From positions 2,816,001-2,880,000 of the forward strand of contig OZ014420.1 in NCBI GenBank assembly GCA_963965975.1: a DNA stretch of 64,000 nucleotides, given 5' to 3'. This DNA is from Xestospongia bergquistia (lineage: Eukaryota; Porifera; Demospongiae; Haplosclerida; Petrosiidae). How positions within the stretch are numbered: position 1 is the stretch's first letter; each line of letters opens with the position of its first letter. The notes under the pieces are model-generated. The model was not told where the DNA came from, did no database searches, and worked only from the letters and a program-made list of their open reading frames with translations. This document shows positions 27,701 through 41,323 of this stretch, piece by piece. The translations under genes and the position numbers were made by a program.

Positions 27701-28860
27701 TCTCAATAGTCTAAACCTTCTATAGTCTTTAACTTAAAGACTTTAGAGCGTTAATGCAAAGTAACTTAGTAAACTGTTAAAAGCTGTTTATTTAGTTAGT
27801 GCCATAAAGTCCATTAGACTGAGCAGTTTACTTTATAAACTTCTCTCAATAGTCCAAATCTACTAAAGTCTTTAACTAAAAGACTTTAGAGCGTTAATGC
27901 AAACTAACTTACTAAACTGTTAATAGCTGTTTATTTAGATAGTGCCATAAAGTCCTTTAGACTGAGCAGTTTACTTTATAAACTTCTCTCAATAGTCTAA
28001 ACCTTCTAAAGTCTTTAACTTAAAGACTTTAGAGCGTTAATACAAACTAACTTACTAAACTGTTAATAGCTGTTTATTAGTTAGTGCCATAAAGTCCTTT
28101 AGACTGAGCAGTTTACTTTATAAACTTCTCTTAATAGTCTAAACCTTCTAAAGTCTTTAACTTAAAGACTTTAGAGCGTTAATGCAAACTAACTTACTAA
28201 ACTGTTAATAGCTGTTTATTTAGTTAGTGCCATAAAGTCCTTTAGACTGAGCAGTTTACTTTATAAACTTCTCTCAATATGTAAATCTACTAAAGTCTTT
28301 AACTAAAAGACTTTAGAGCATTAATGCAAACTAACTTACTAAACTGTTAATAGCTGTTTATTTAGTTAGTGCCATAAAGTCCTTTAGACTGAGCAGTTTA
28401 CTTTATAAACTTCTCTCAATAGTCTAAACCTTCTATAGTCTTTAACTTAAAGACTTTAGAGCGTTAATGCAAAGTAACTTACTAAACTGTTAATATCTGT
28501 TTATTTAGTTAGTGCCATAAAGTCCTTTAGACTGAGCAGTTTACTTTATGAACTTCTCTCAATAGTCTAAATCTTCTAATGTCTTTAACTTAAAGACTTT
28601 AGAGCCTTAATGCAAACTAACTTACTAAAGTGTTAAAAGCTGTTTATTTAGTTAGTGCCATAAAGTCCATTAGACTGAGCAGTTTACTTTATAAACTTCT
28701 CTCAATAGTCTAAATCTACTAAAGTCTTTATCTAAAAGACTTTAGAGCGTTAATGCAAAGTAACTTACTAAACTGTTAATATCTGTTTATTTAGTTAGTG
28801 CCATAAAGTCCTTTAGACTGAGCAGTTTACTTTATAAACTTCTCTCAATAGTCTAAACCT
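24716..28860. repeat. 29-monomer tandem duplication, copy 2 (4145 bp)
   Basis: This is the direct tandem partner of 20571-24715. It ends where ttctattgtc would be expected and the sequence reads ttctaaaatc (near 28860). One small local change is private to this copy: caatagtctaaatc of copy 1 reads caatatgtaaatc near 28276. Its last third (27.42-28.86 kb) is also the start of the superblock that recurs from 34.98 kb. Confidence 0.93.
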
Positions 28861-30240
28861 TCTAAAATCTTTAACTTAAAGACTTTAGAGCGTTAATGCA
28901 AACTAACTTATTAAACTGTTAATAGCTGTTTATTTAGTTAGTGCCATAAAGTCCTTTAGACTGAGCATTTTACTTTATAAACTTCTCTCAATAGTCTAAA
29001 TCTACTAAAGTCTTTAACTAAAAGACTTTAGAGCATTAATGCAAACTAACTTACTAAACTGTTAATAACTGTTTATTTAGTTAGTGCCATAAAGTCCATT
29101 AGACTGAGCAGTATACTTTATAAACTTCTCTCTATAGTCTAAATCTACTAAAGTCTTTAACTAAAAGACTTTAGAGCGTTAACGCAAACTAACTTACTAA
29201 ACTGTTAATAGCTGTTTATTTAGTTAGTGCCATAAAGTTCTTTAGACTGAGCAGTTTACTTTATAAACTTCTCTCAATAGTCTAAACCTTCTAAAGTTTT
29301 TAACTTAAAGAATTTAGAGCGTTAATACAAACTAACTTACTAAACTGTTAATAGCTGTTTATTTAGTTAGTGCCATAAAGTCCTTTAGACTGAGCAGTTT
29401 ACTTTATAAACTTCTCTTAATAGTCTAAACCTTCTAAAGTCTTTAACTTAAAGACTTTAGAGCGTTAATGCAAACTAACTTACTAAACTGTTAATAGCTG
29501 TTTATTTAGTTAGTGCCATAAAGTCTTTTAGACTGAGCAGTTTACTTTATAAACTTCTCTCAATAGTCTAAATCTACTAAAGTCTTTAACTAAAAGACTT
29601 TAGAGCATTAATGCAAACTAACTTACTAAACTGTTAATAGCTGTCTATTTAGTTAGTGCATAAAGTCCTTTAGACTGAGCAGTTTACTTTATAAACTTCT
29701 CTCAATAGTCTAAAACTTCTATAGTCTTTAACTTAAAGACTTTACAGCGTTAATGCAAAGTAACTTACTAAACTGTTAATAGCTGTTTATTTAGTTAGTG
29801 CCATAAAGTCCTTTAGACTGAGCAGTTTACTTTATAAACTTCTCTCAATAGTCTAAATCAACTAAAGTCTTTAACTAAAAGACTTTAGAGCGTTAATGCA
29901 AACTAACTTACTAAACTGTTAATAGCTGTTTATTTAGTTAGTGCCATAAAGTCCTTTAGACTGAGCAGTTTACTTTATAAAATACTCTGAATAGTCTAAA
30001 CCTTCTAAAGTCTTTAACTTAAAGACTTTAGAGCGTTAATGCAAAGTAACTTACTAAACTGTTAAAAGCTGTTTATTTAGTTAGTGCGATAAAGTCCTTT
30101 AGACTGAGCAGTTTACTTTATAAACTTCTCTCAATAGTCTAAATCTACTAAAGTCTTTAACTAAAAGACTTTAGAGCGTTAATGCAAACTAACTTACTAA
30201 ACTGTTAATAGCTGTTTATTTAGATAGTGCCATAAAGTCC

Positions 30241-32238
30241 TTTAGATTGAGCAGTTTACTTTATAAACTTCTCTCAATAGTCTAAACCTTCTAAAGTCTT
30301 TAACATAAAGACTTTAGAGCGTTAATACAAACTAACTTACTAAACTGTTAATAGCTGTTTATTTAGTTAGTACCATAAAGTCCTTTAGACTGAGCAGTTT
30401 ACTTTACAAACTTCTCTTAATAGTCTAAACCTTCTAAAGTCTTTAACTTAAAGACTTTAGAGCGTTAATGCAAACTAACTTACTAAACTGTTAATAGCTG
30501 TTTATTTAGTTAGTGCCATAAAGTCCTTTAGACTGAGCAGTTTACTTTATAAACTTCTCTCAATAGTCTAAATCTACTAAAGTCTTTAACTAAAAGACTT
30601 TAGAGCTTAATGCAAACTAACTTACTAAACAGTTAATAGCTGTTTATTTAGTTAGTGCCATAAAGTCCTTTAGACTGAGCAGTTTACTTTATAAACTACT
30701 CTCAATAGTCTAAACCTTCTATAGTCTTTAACTTAAAGACTTTAGAGCGTTAATGCAAACTAACTTACTAAACTGTTAATAGCTGTTTATTTAGTTAGTG
30801 CCATAAAGTCCTTTAGACTGAGCACTTTACTTTATAAACTTCTCTCAATAGTTTAATCTACTAAAGTCTTTAACTACAAGACTTTAGAGCGTTAATGCAA
30901 ACTAACTTACTAAACTGTTAATAGCTGTTTATTTAGTTAGTGCCATAAAATCCTTTAGACTGAGCAGTTTACTTTATAAGCTTCTCTCAATAGTCTAAAT
31001 CTCGTAAAGTCTTTAAGTAAAAAACTTTAGAGCGTTAATGCAAACTAACTTACTAAACTGTTAATAGCTGTTTATTTAGTTAGTGCCACAGAGTCCTTTA
31101 GACTGAGCAGTTTACACTATGAACATCTCTCAATAGTCTAAACCTTCTAAAATCTTTAACTTAAAGACTTTAAAGCGTTAACGCAAACTAACTTACTAAA
31201 CTGTTAATAGCTGTTTATTTAGTTGATGGTATAAAGTCCTTTAGACTGAGCAGTTTACTTTATAAACTTCTCTCAATAGTGTAAATCTACTAAAGTCTTT
31301 AACTTAAAGACTTTAAAGCGTTAATGCAAACTAACTTACTAAACTGTTAATAGCTGTTTATTTAGTTCGTGCCATAAAGTCCTTTAGAGTGAGCAGTTTA
31401 CTTTATAAACTTCCTGAATAGTGTAAATCTACTAAAGTCTTTAACTTAAAGACTTTAAAGCGTTAATGCAAACTAACTTACTAAACTGTTAATAGCTGTT
31501 TATTTAGTTAGTGCCATAATGTCCTTTAGACTGAGCAGTTTACTTTATAAACTTCTCTAAACAGTCTAAACCTTCTAAAGTCTTTAACTTAAAGACTTTA
31601 GAGCATTAATGCAAAGTAACTTACTAAACTGTTAATAGCTGTTTGTTTAGTTAGTGCCATAAAGTCCTTTAGACTGAGCACTTTACTTTATAAAATTCTG
31701 TCAATAGTCTAAACCTTTAAAGTCTTTAACTTAAAGACTTTAGAGCGTTAATGCAAACTAACTTACTAAACTGTTAATAACTGTTTGTTTAGTTAGTGCC
31801 ATAAAGTCCTTTGGACTTAGCAGTTTACTTTATAAACTTCTCTCAATAGTCTAAATCTACTAAAGTCCTTAACTTAAAGACTTTAGAGCGTTCATGCAAA
31901 CTAACTTACTAAACTGTTAATAGCTGTTTATTTAGTTAGTGCCATAAAGTCCTTTAGACTGAGCAGTTTACTTTAAAAACTTGTCTCAATAGTCTAAGCC
32001 TTCTAAAGTCTTTAACTTAATGACTTTAGAGCGTTAATGCAAACTAACTTACTAAACTCTTAATAGCTGTTTATTTAGATGGAGCCATAAAGTCCTTTAG
32101 ACTGAGCAGTTTACTTCATAAACTTCTCTCAATAGTCTAAACCTACAAAAGTCCTTAACTTAAAGACTTTAGAGAGTTAATGCAAACTAACTTACTAAAC
32201 TGTTAATATCTGCTTATTTAGTTAGTGCCATAAAGTCC
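30241..32238. repeat. 14-monomer tandem duplication, copy 1 (1998 bp)
   Basis: Offsets are constant at 1998 bp (14 x 143 minus 4): tagattgagc 30243/32241, ctcgtaaag 31001/32999, cacagag 31087/33085. I saw three differences between copies, tagagtgagc and ataatgtcc in this copy against tagactgagc and ataaagtcc in the partner, plus one at the end. The pair belongs to superblock 1 only. Superblock 2 duplicated a different, overlapping span. Confidence 0.92.
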
Positions 32239-34236
32239 TTTAGATTGAGCAGTTTACTTTATAAACTTCTCTCAATAGTCTAAACCTTCTAAAGTCTTTA
32301 ACATAAAGACTTTAGAGCGTTAATACAAACTAACTTACTAAACTGTTAATAGCTGTTTATTTAGTTAGTACCATAAAGTCCTTTAGACTGAGCAGTTTAC
32401 TTTACAAACTTCTCTTAATAGTCTAAACCTTCTAAAGTCTTTAACTTAAAGACTTTAGAGCGTTAATGCAAACTAACTTACTAAACTGTTAATAGCTGTT
32501 TATTTAGTTAGTGCCATAAAGTCCTTTAGACTGAGCAGTTTACTTTATAAACTTCTCTCAATAGTCTAAATCTACTAAAGTCTTTAACTAAAAGACTTTA
32601 GAGCTTAATGCAAACTAACTTACTAAACAGTTAATAGCTGTTTATTTAGTTAGTGCCATAAAGTCCTTTAGACTGAGCAGTTTACTTTATAAACTACTCT
32701 CAATAGTCTAAACCTTCTATAGTCTTTAACTTAAAGACTTTAGAGCGTTAATGCAAACTAACTTACTAAACTGTTAATAGCTGTTTATTTAGTTAGTGCC
32801 ATAAAGTCCTTTAGACTGAGCACTTTACTTTATAAACTTCTCTCAATAGTTTAATCTACTAAAGTCTTTAACTACAAGACTTTAGAGCGTTAATGCAAAC
32901 TAACTTACTAAACTGTTAATAGCTGTTTATTTAGTTAGTGCCATAAAATCCTTTAGACTGAGCAGTTTACTTTATAAGCTTCTCTCAATAGTCTAAATCT
33001 CGTAAAGTCTTTAAGTAAAAAACTTTAGAGCGTTAATGCAAACTAACTTACTAAACTGTTAATAGCTGTTTATTTAGTTAGTGCCACAGAGTCCTTTAGA
33101 CTGAGCAGTTTACACTATGAACATCTCTCAATAGTCTAAACCTTCTAAAATCTTTAACTTAAAGACTTTAAAGCGTTAACGCAAACTAACTTACTAAACT
33201 GTTAATAGCTGTTTATTTAGTTGATGGTATAAAGTCCTTTAGACTGAGCAGTTTACTTTATAAACTTCTCTCAATAGTGTAAATCTACTAAAGTCTTTAA
33301 CTTAAAGACTTTAAAGCGTTAATGCAAACTAACTTACTAAACTGTTAATAGCTGTTTATTTAGTTCGTGCCATAAAGTCCTTTAGACTGAGCAGTTTACT
33401 TTATAAACTTCCTGAATAGTGTAAATCTACTAAAGTCTTTAACTTAAAGACTTTAAAGCGTTAATGCAAACTAACTTACTAAACTGTTAATAGCTGTTTA
33501 TTTAGTTAGTGCCATAAAGTCCTTTAGACTGAGCAGTTTACTTTATAAACTTCTCTAAACAGTCTAAACCTTCTAAAGTCTTTAACTTAAAGACTTTAGA
33601 GCATTAATGCAAAGTAACTTACTAAACTGTTAATAGCTGTTTGTTTAGTTAGTGCCATAAAGTCCTTTAGACTGAGCACTTTACTTTATAAAATTCTGTC
33701 AATAGTCTAAACCTTTAAAGTCTTTAACTTAAAGACTTTAGAGCGTTAATGCAAACTAACTTACTAAACTGTTAATAACTGTTTGTTTAGTTAGTGCCAT
33801 AAAGTCCTTTGGACTTAGCAGTTTACTTTATAAACTTCTCTCAATAGTCTAAATCTACTAAAGTCCTTAACTTAAAGACTTTAGAGCGTTCATGCAAACT
33901 AACTTACTAAACTGTTAATAGCTGTTTATTTAGTTAGTGCCATAAAGTCCTTTAGACTGAGCAGTTTACTTTAAAAACTTGTCTCAATAGTCTAAGCCTT
34001 CTAAAGTCTTTAACTTAATGACTTTAGAGCGTTAATGCAAACTAACTTACTAAACTCTTAATAGCTGTTTATTTAGATGGAGCCATAAAGTCCCTTAGAC
34101 TGAGCAGTTTACTTCATAAACTTCTCTCAATAGTCTAAACCTACAAAAGTCCTTAACTTAAAGACTTTAGAGAGTTAATGCAAACTAACTTACTAAACTG
34201 TTAATATCTGCTTATTTAGTTAGTGCCATAAAGTCC
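32239..34236. repeat. 14-monomer tandem duplication, copy 2 (1998 bp)
   Basis: This is the tandem partner of 30241-32238. It ends near 34240, where the expected tagattgagc reads tagactgagc. A private change near 34092 reads aagtcccttag. Confidence 0.92.
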
Positions 34237-34980
34237 TTTAGACTGAGCAGTTTACTTTATAAACTTCTCTCAATAGTCTAAACCTTCTAAAGTCTTTAAC
34301 TTAAAGACTTTAGAGCGTTAATGCAAACTAACTTACTAAACTGTTAATAGCTGTTTATTAAGTTAGTGCCATAAAGTCCTTTAGACTGAGCAGTTTACTT
34401 TATAAAATTCTCTCAATAGTCTAAACCTTCTAAAGTCTTTAACTTAAACACTTTAGAGCGTTAATGCAAACTAACTTCCTAAACTGTTAATAGCTGTTTA
34501 TTAAGTTGGTGCCATAAAGTCCTTTAGACTGAGCAGTTTACTTTATAAACTTCTCTCAATAGTCTAAATCTACTAAAGTCTTTAACTTAATGACTTTAGA
34601 GCGTTAATGCAAACTAACTTACTAAACTGTTAATAGCTGTTTATTTAGTTAGTGCCGTAAAGTCCTTTAGACTGAGCAGTTTACTTTATAAACTTCTCTC
34701 AATAATCTAAATCTACTAAAGTCTTTAAATTAAAGACTTTAAAGCGTTAATGCAAACTAACTTACTAAACTGTTAATAGCTGTTTATTTAGTTAGTGCCA
34801 TAAAGTCCTTTAGACTGAGCAGTTTACTTTAAAAACTTGTCTCAACAGTCTAAACCTTCTAAAGTCTTTAACTTAAAGACTTTAGAGCGTTAATGCAAAG
34901 TAACTTACTAAACTGTTAATAGCTGTTTATTTAGTTAGTGCCATAAAGTCCTTTAGACTGAGCAGTTTACTTTATAAACT

Positions 34981-36600
34981 TCTCTTAATAGTCTAAACCT
35001 TCTAAAGTCTTTATCTTAAAGACTTTAGAGCGTTAATGCAAACTAACTTACTAAACTGTTAATAGCTGTTTATTTAGTTAGTGCCATAAAGTCCTTTAGA
35101 CTGAGCAGTTTACTTTATAAACTTCTCTCAATAGTCTAAATCTACTAAAGTCTTTAACTAAAAGACTTTAGAGCATTAATGCAAACTAACTTACTAAACT
35201 GTTAATAGCTGTTTATTTAGTTAGTGCAATAAAGTCCTTTAGACTGAGCAGCTTACTTTATAAACTTCTCTCAATAGTCTAAACCTTCTATAGTCTTTAA
35301 CTTAAAGACTTTAGAGCGTTAATGCAAAGTAACTTAGTAAACTGTTAAAAGCTGTTTATTTAGTTAGTGCCATAAAGTCCATTAGACTGAGCAGTTTACT
35401 TTATAAACTTCTCTCAATAGTCCAAATCTACTAAAGTCTTTAACTAAAAGACTTTAGAGCGTTAATGCAAACTAACTTACTAAACTGTTAATAGCTGTTT
35501 ATTTAGATAGTGCCATAAAGTCCTTTAGACTGAGCAGTTTACTTTATAAACTTCTCTCTATAGTCTAAACCTTCTAAAGTCTTTAACTTAAAGACTTTAG
35601 AGCGTTAATACAAACTAACTTACTAAACTGTTAATAGCTGTTTATTAGTTAGTGCCATAAAGTCCTTTAGACTGAGCAGTTTACTTTATAAACTTCTCTT
35701 AATAGTCTAAACCTTCTAAAGTCTTTAACTTAAAGACTTTAGAGCGTTAATGCAAACTAACTTACTAAACTGTTAATAGCTGTTTATTTAGTTAGTGCCA
35801 TAAAGTCCTTTAGACTGAGTAGTTTACTTTATAAACTTCTCTCAATAGTCTAAATCTACTAAAGTCTTTAACTAAAAGACTTTAGAGCATTAATGCAAAC
35901 TAACTTACTAAACTGTTAATAGCTGTTTATTTATTTAGTGCCATAAAGTCCTTTAGACTGAGCAGTTTACTTTATAAACTTCTCTCAATAGTCTAAACCT
36001 TCTATAGTCTTTAACTTAAAGACTTTAGAGCGTTAATGCAAAGTAACTTACTAAACTGTTAATATCTGTTTATTTAGTTAGTGCCATAAAGTCCTTTAGA
36101 CTGAGCAGTTTACTTTATGACCTTCTCTCAATAGTCTAAACCTTCTAATGTCTTTAACTTAAAGACTTTAGAGCCTTAATGCAAACTAACTTACTAAACT
36201 GTTAAAAGTTGTTTATTTAGTTAGTGCCATAAAGTCCATTAGACTGAGCAGTTTACTTTATAAACTTCTCTCAATAGTCTAAATCTACTAAAGTCTTTAT
36301 CTAAAAGACTTTAGAGCGTTAATGCAAAGTAACTTACTAAACTGTTAATATCTGTTTATTTAGTTAGTGCCATAAAGTCCTTTAGACTGAGCAGTTTACC
36401 TTATAAACTTCTCTCAATAGTCTAAACCTTCTAATGTCTTTAACTTAAAGACTTTAGAGCGTTAATGCAAACTAACTTACTAAACTGTTAAAAGTTGTTT
36501 ATTTAGTTAGTGCCATAAAGTCCATTAGACTGAGCAGTTTACTTTATAAACTTCTCTCAATAGTCTAAATCTACTAAAGTCTTTATCTAAAAGACTTTAG
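34981..36600. repeat. Third copy of the 23.3-24.7 kb / 27.4-28.9 kb segment
   Basis: The marker ctttatcttaaag gives tcttaaagac at 23301, 27446 and 35014. Following markers recur in order: gcaataaag with gagcagctt, ttctatagtc, cttagtaaac, agtccaaatc, tttagatag, taatac, gtttattag, gttaatatctg, ttctaatgtc with gccttaatg, and ctttatctaaaag. The end is extended by a 286-bp dimer duplication: ccttctaatg recurs at 36141 and 36427. This segment begins superblock 2. Confidence 0.88.
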
Positions 36601-36749
36601 AGCGTTAATGCAAACTAACTTACTAAACTGTTAATAGCTGTTTATTTAGTTAGTGCCATAAAGTCCTTTAGACTGAGCAGTTTACTTTATAAACTTCTCT
36701 CAATAGTCTAAATCTACTAAAGTCTTTAACTAAAAGACTTTAGAGCATT

Positions 36750-39036
36750 AATGCAAACTAACTTACTAAACTGTTAATAACTGTTTATTTAGTTAGTGCC
36801 ATAAAGTCCATTAGACTGAGCAGTATACTTTATAAACTTCTCTCTATAGTCTAAATCTACTAAAGTCTTTAACTAAAAGACTTTAGAGCGTTAACGCAAA
36901 CTAACTTACTAAACTGTTAATAGCTGTTTATTTAGTTAGTGCCATAAAGTTCTTTAGACTGAGCAGTTTACTTTATAAACTTCTCTCAATAGTCTAAACC
37001 TTCTAAAGTTTTTAACTTAAAGAATTTAGAGCGTTAATACAAACTAACTTACTAAACTGTTAATAGCTGTTTATTTAGTTAATGCCATAAAGTCCTTTAG
37101 ACTGAGCAGTTTACTTTATAAACTTCTCTTAATAGTCTAAACCTTCTAAAGTCTTTAACTTAAAGACTTTAGAGCGTTAATGCAAACTAACTTACTAAAC
37201 TGTTAATAGTTGTTTATTTAGTTAGTGCCATAAAGTCTTTTAGACTGAGCAGTTTACTTTATAAACTTCTCTCAATAGTCTAAATCTACTAAAGTCTTTA
37301 ACTAAAAGACTTTAGAGCATTAATGCAAACTAACTTACTAAACTGTTAATAGCTGTTTATTTAGTTAGTGCCATAAAGTCCTTTAGACTGAGCAGTTTAC
37401 TTTATAAACTTCTCTCAATAGTCTAAAACTTCTATAGTCTTTAACTTAAAGACTTTACAGCGTTAATGCAAAGTAACTTACTAAACTGTTAATAGCTGTT
37501 TATTTAGAGAGTGCCATAAAGTCCTTTAGACTGAGCAGTTTACTTTATAAACTTCTCTCAATAGTCTAAATCAACTAAAGTCTTTAACTAAAAGACTTTA
37601 GAGCGTTAATGCAAACTAACTTACTAAACTGTTAATAGCTGTTTATTTAGTTAGTGCCATAAAGTCCTTTAGACTGAGCAGTTTACTTTATAAAATACTC
37701 TGAATAGTCTAAACCTTCTAAAGTCTTTAACTTAAAGACTTTAGAGCGTTAATGCAAAGTGACTTACTAAACTGTTAAAAGCTGTTTATTTAGTTAGTGC
37801 CATAAAGTCCTTTAGACTGAGCAGTTTACTTTATAAACTTCTCTCAATAGTCTAAATCTACTAAAGTCTTTAACTAAAAGACTTTAGAGCGTTAATGCAA
37901 ACTAACTTACTAAACTGTTAATAGCTGTTTATTTAGATAGTGCCATAAAGTCCTTTAGATTGAGCAGTTTACTTTATAAACTTCTCTCAATAGTCTAAAC
38001 CTTCTAAAGTCTTTAACATAAAGACTTTAGAGCGTTAATACAAACTAACTTACTAAACTGTTAATAGCTGTTTATTTAGTTAGTACCATAAAGTCCTTTA
38101 GACTGAGCAGTTTACTTTATAAACTTCTCTTAATAGTCTAAACCTTCTAAAGTCTTTAACTTAAAGACTTTAGAGCGTTAATGCAAACTAACTTACTAAA
38201 CTGTTAATAGCTGTTTATTTAGTTAGTGCCATAAAGTCCTTTAGACTGAGCAGTTTACTTTATAAACTTCTCTCAATAGTCTAAATCTACTAAAGTCTTT
38301 AACTAAAAGACTTTAGAGCATTAATGCAAACCAACTTACTAAACAGTTAATAGCTGTTTATTTAGTTAGTGCCATAAAGTCCTTTAGACTGAGCAGTTTA
38401 CTTTATAAACTACTCTCAATAGTCTAAACCTTCTATAGTCTTTAACTTAAAGACTTTAGAGCGTTAATGCAAACTATCTTACTAAACTGTTAATAGCTGT
38501 TTATTTAGTTAGTGCCCTAAAGTCCTTTAGACTGAGCAGTTTACTTTATAAACTTCTCTCAATAGTTTAATCTACTAAAGTCTTTAACTACAAGACTTTA
38601 GAGCGTTAATGCAAACTAACTTACTAAACTGTTAATAGCTGTTTATTTAGTTAGTGCCATAAAATCCTTTAGACTGAGCAGTTTACTTTATAAACTTCTC
38701 TCAATAGTCTAAATCTCGTAAAGTCTTTAAGTAAAAAACTTTAGAGCGTTAATGCAAACTAACTTACTAAACTGTTAATAGCTGTTTATTTAGTTAGTGC
38801 CACAGAGTCCTTTAGACTGAGCAGTTTACTTTATGAACATCTCTCAATAGTCTAAACCTTCTAAAATCTTTAACTTAAAGACTTTAAAGCGTTAACGCAA
38901 ACTAACTTACTAAACTGTTAATAGCTGTTTATTTAGTTGATGGTATAAAGTCCTTTAGACTGAGCAGTTTACTTTATAAACTTCTCTCAATAGTGTAAAT
39001 CTACTAAAGTCTTTAACTTAAAGACTTTAATGCGTT
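36750..39036. repeat. 16-monomer tandem duplication, copy 1 (2287 bp)
   Basis: Offsets are constant at 2287 bp (16 x 143 minus 1): gtatac 36823/39110, ctcgtaaag 38715/41002, cacagag 38801/41088. Only two differences were noticed: tttagagagtgcc near 37504 against tttagttagtgcc in the partner, and aaacttctctc here against aaacatctctc near 39551. Confidence 0.92.
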
Positions 39037-41323
39037 AATGCAAACTAACTTACTAAACTGTTAATAACTGTTTATTTAGTTAGTGCCATAAAGTCCATTA
39101 GACTGAGCAGTATACTTTATAAACTTCTCTCTATAGTCTAAATCTACTAAAGTCTTTAACTAAAAGACTTTAGAGCGTTAACGCAAACTAACTTACTAAA
39201 CTGTTAATAGCTGTTTATTTAGTTAGTGCCATAAAGTTCTTTAGACTGAGCAGTTTACTTTATAAACTTCTCTCAATAGTCTAAACCTTCTAAAGTTTTT
39301 AACTTAAAGAATTTAGAGCGTTAATACAAACTAACTTACTAAACTGTTAATAGCTGTTTATTTAGTTAATGCCATAAAGTCCTTTAGACTGAGCAGTTTA
39401 CTTTATAAACTTCTCTTAATAGTCTAAACCTTCTAAAGTCTTTAACTTAAAGACTTTAGAGCGTTAATGCAAACTAACTTACTAAACTGTTAATAGTTGT
39501 TTATTTAGTTAGTGCCATAAAGTCTTTTAGACTGAGCAGTTTACTTTATAAACATCTCTCAATAGTCTAAATCTACTAAAGTCTTTAACTAAAAGACTTT
39601 AGAGCATTAATGCAAACTAACTTACTAAACTGTTAATAGCTGTTTATTTAGTTAGTGCCATAAAGTCCTTTAGACTGAGCAGTTTACTTTATAAACTTCT
39701 CTCAATAGTCTAAAACTTCTATAGTCTTTAACTTAAAGACTTTACAGCGTTAATGCAAAGTAACTTACTAAACTGTTAATAGCTGTTTATTTAGTTAGTG
39801 CCATAAAGTCCTTTAGACTGAGCAGTTTACTTTATAAACTTCTCTCAATAGTCTAAATCAACTAAAGTCTTTAACTAAAAGACTTTAGAGCGTTAATGCA
39901 AACTAACTTACTAAACTGTTAATAGCTGTTTATTTAGTTAGTGCCATAAAGTCCTTTAGACTGAGCAGTTTACTTTATAAAATACTCTGAATAGTCTAAA
40001 CCTTCTAAAGTCTTTAACTTAAAGACTTTAGAGCGTTAATGCAAAGTGACTTACTAAACTGTTAAAAGCTGTTTATTTAGTTAGTGCCATAAAGTCCTTT
40101 AGACTGAGCAGTTTACTTTATAAACTTCTCTCAATAGTCTAAATCTACTAAAGTCTTTAACTAAAAGACTTTAGAGCGTTAATGCAAACTAACTTACTAA
40201 ACTGTTAATAGCTGTTTATTTAGATAGTGCCATAAAGTCCTTTAGATTGAGCAGTTTACTTTATAAACTTCTCTCAATAGTCTAAACCTTCTAAAGTCTT
40301 TAACATAAAGACTTTAGAGCGTTAATACAAACTAACTTACTAAACTGTTAATAGCTGTTTATTTAGTTAGTACCATAAAGTCCTTTAGACTGAGCAGTTT
40401 ACTTTATAAACTTCTCTTAATAGTCTAAACCTTCTAAAGTCTTTAACTTAAAGACTTTAGAGCGTTAATGCAAACTAACTTACTAAACTGTTAATAGCTG
40501 TTTATTTAGTTAGTGCCATAAAGTCCTTTAGACTGAGCAGTTTACTTTATAAACTTCTCTCAATAGTCTAAATCTACTAAAGTCTTTAACTAAAAGACTT
40601 TAGAGCATTAATGCAAACCAACTTACTAAACAGTTAATAGCTGTTTATTTAGTTAGTGCCATAAAGTCCTTTAGACTGAGCAGTTTACTTTATAAACTAC
40701 TCTCAATAGTCTAAACCTTCTATAGTCTTTAACTTAAAGACTTTAGAGCGTTAATGCAAACTATCTTACTAAACTGTTAATAGCTGTTTATTTAGTTAGT
40801 GCCCTAAAGTCCTTTAGACTGAGCAGTTTACTTTATAAACTTCTCTCAATAGTTTAATCTACTAAAGTCTTTAACTACAAGACTTTAGAGCGTTAATGCA
40901 AACTAACTTACTAAACTGTTAATAGCTGTTTATTTAGTTAGTGCCATAAAATCCTTTAGACTGAGCAGTTTACTTTATAAACTTCTCTCAATAGTCTAAA
41001 TCTCGTAAAGTCTTTAAGTAAAAAACTTTAGAGCGTTAATGCAAACTAACTTACTAAACTGTTAATAGCTGTTTATTTAGTTAGTGCCACAGAGTCCTTT
41101 AGACTGAGCAGTTTACTTTATGAACATCTCTCAATAGTCTAAACCTTCTAAAATCTTTAACTTAAAGACTTTAAAGCGTTAACGCAAACTAACTTACTAA
41201 ACTGTTAATAGCTGTTTATTTAGTTGATGGTATAAAGTCCTTTAGACTGAGCAGTTTACTTTATAAACTTCTCTCAATAGTGTAAATCTACTAAAGTCTT
41301 TAACTTAAAGACTTTAATGCGTT
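39037..41323. repeat. 16-monomer tandem duplication, copy 2 (2287 bp)
   Basis: This is the tandem partner of 36750-39036. Its left junction joins ctttaatgcg to the segment starting with gttaataactg. On the right, the same ctttaatgcg (near 41312) is followed by the ordinary gttaatagctg, so homology ends near 41350. This exposes the recombination point to within one monomer. Confidence 0.92.

Larger units (their letters stand above)
28870..34960. repeat. Superblock 1 of the amplified core
   Basis: Ordered markers are gtatac (29111), gttaacgcaaac, aaagttcttta, aaagtttttaac, aagtcttttagac, ttctatagtc with tttacagcg, aatcaactaaag, tactctgaatag, tttagatag with tagattgag, taacataaag, gtaccat, taactacaag, ctcgtaaag (31001), cacagag (31087), gttgatggtata, and ctcaacagtc (34841). 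The same order occurs in 36.6-42.9 kb, with offsets of 7712-7714 bp before the internal duplications and 8002 bp after them. Removing the extra 1998-bp tandem copy leaves about 4.0 kb of unique ancestral block. Confidence 0.9.
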
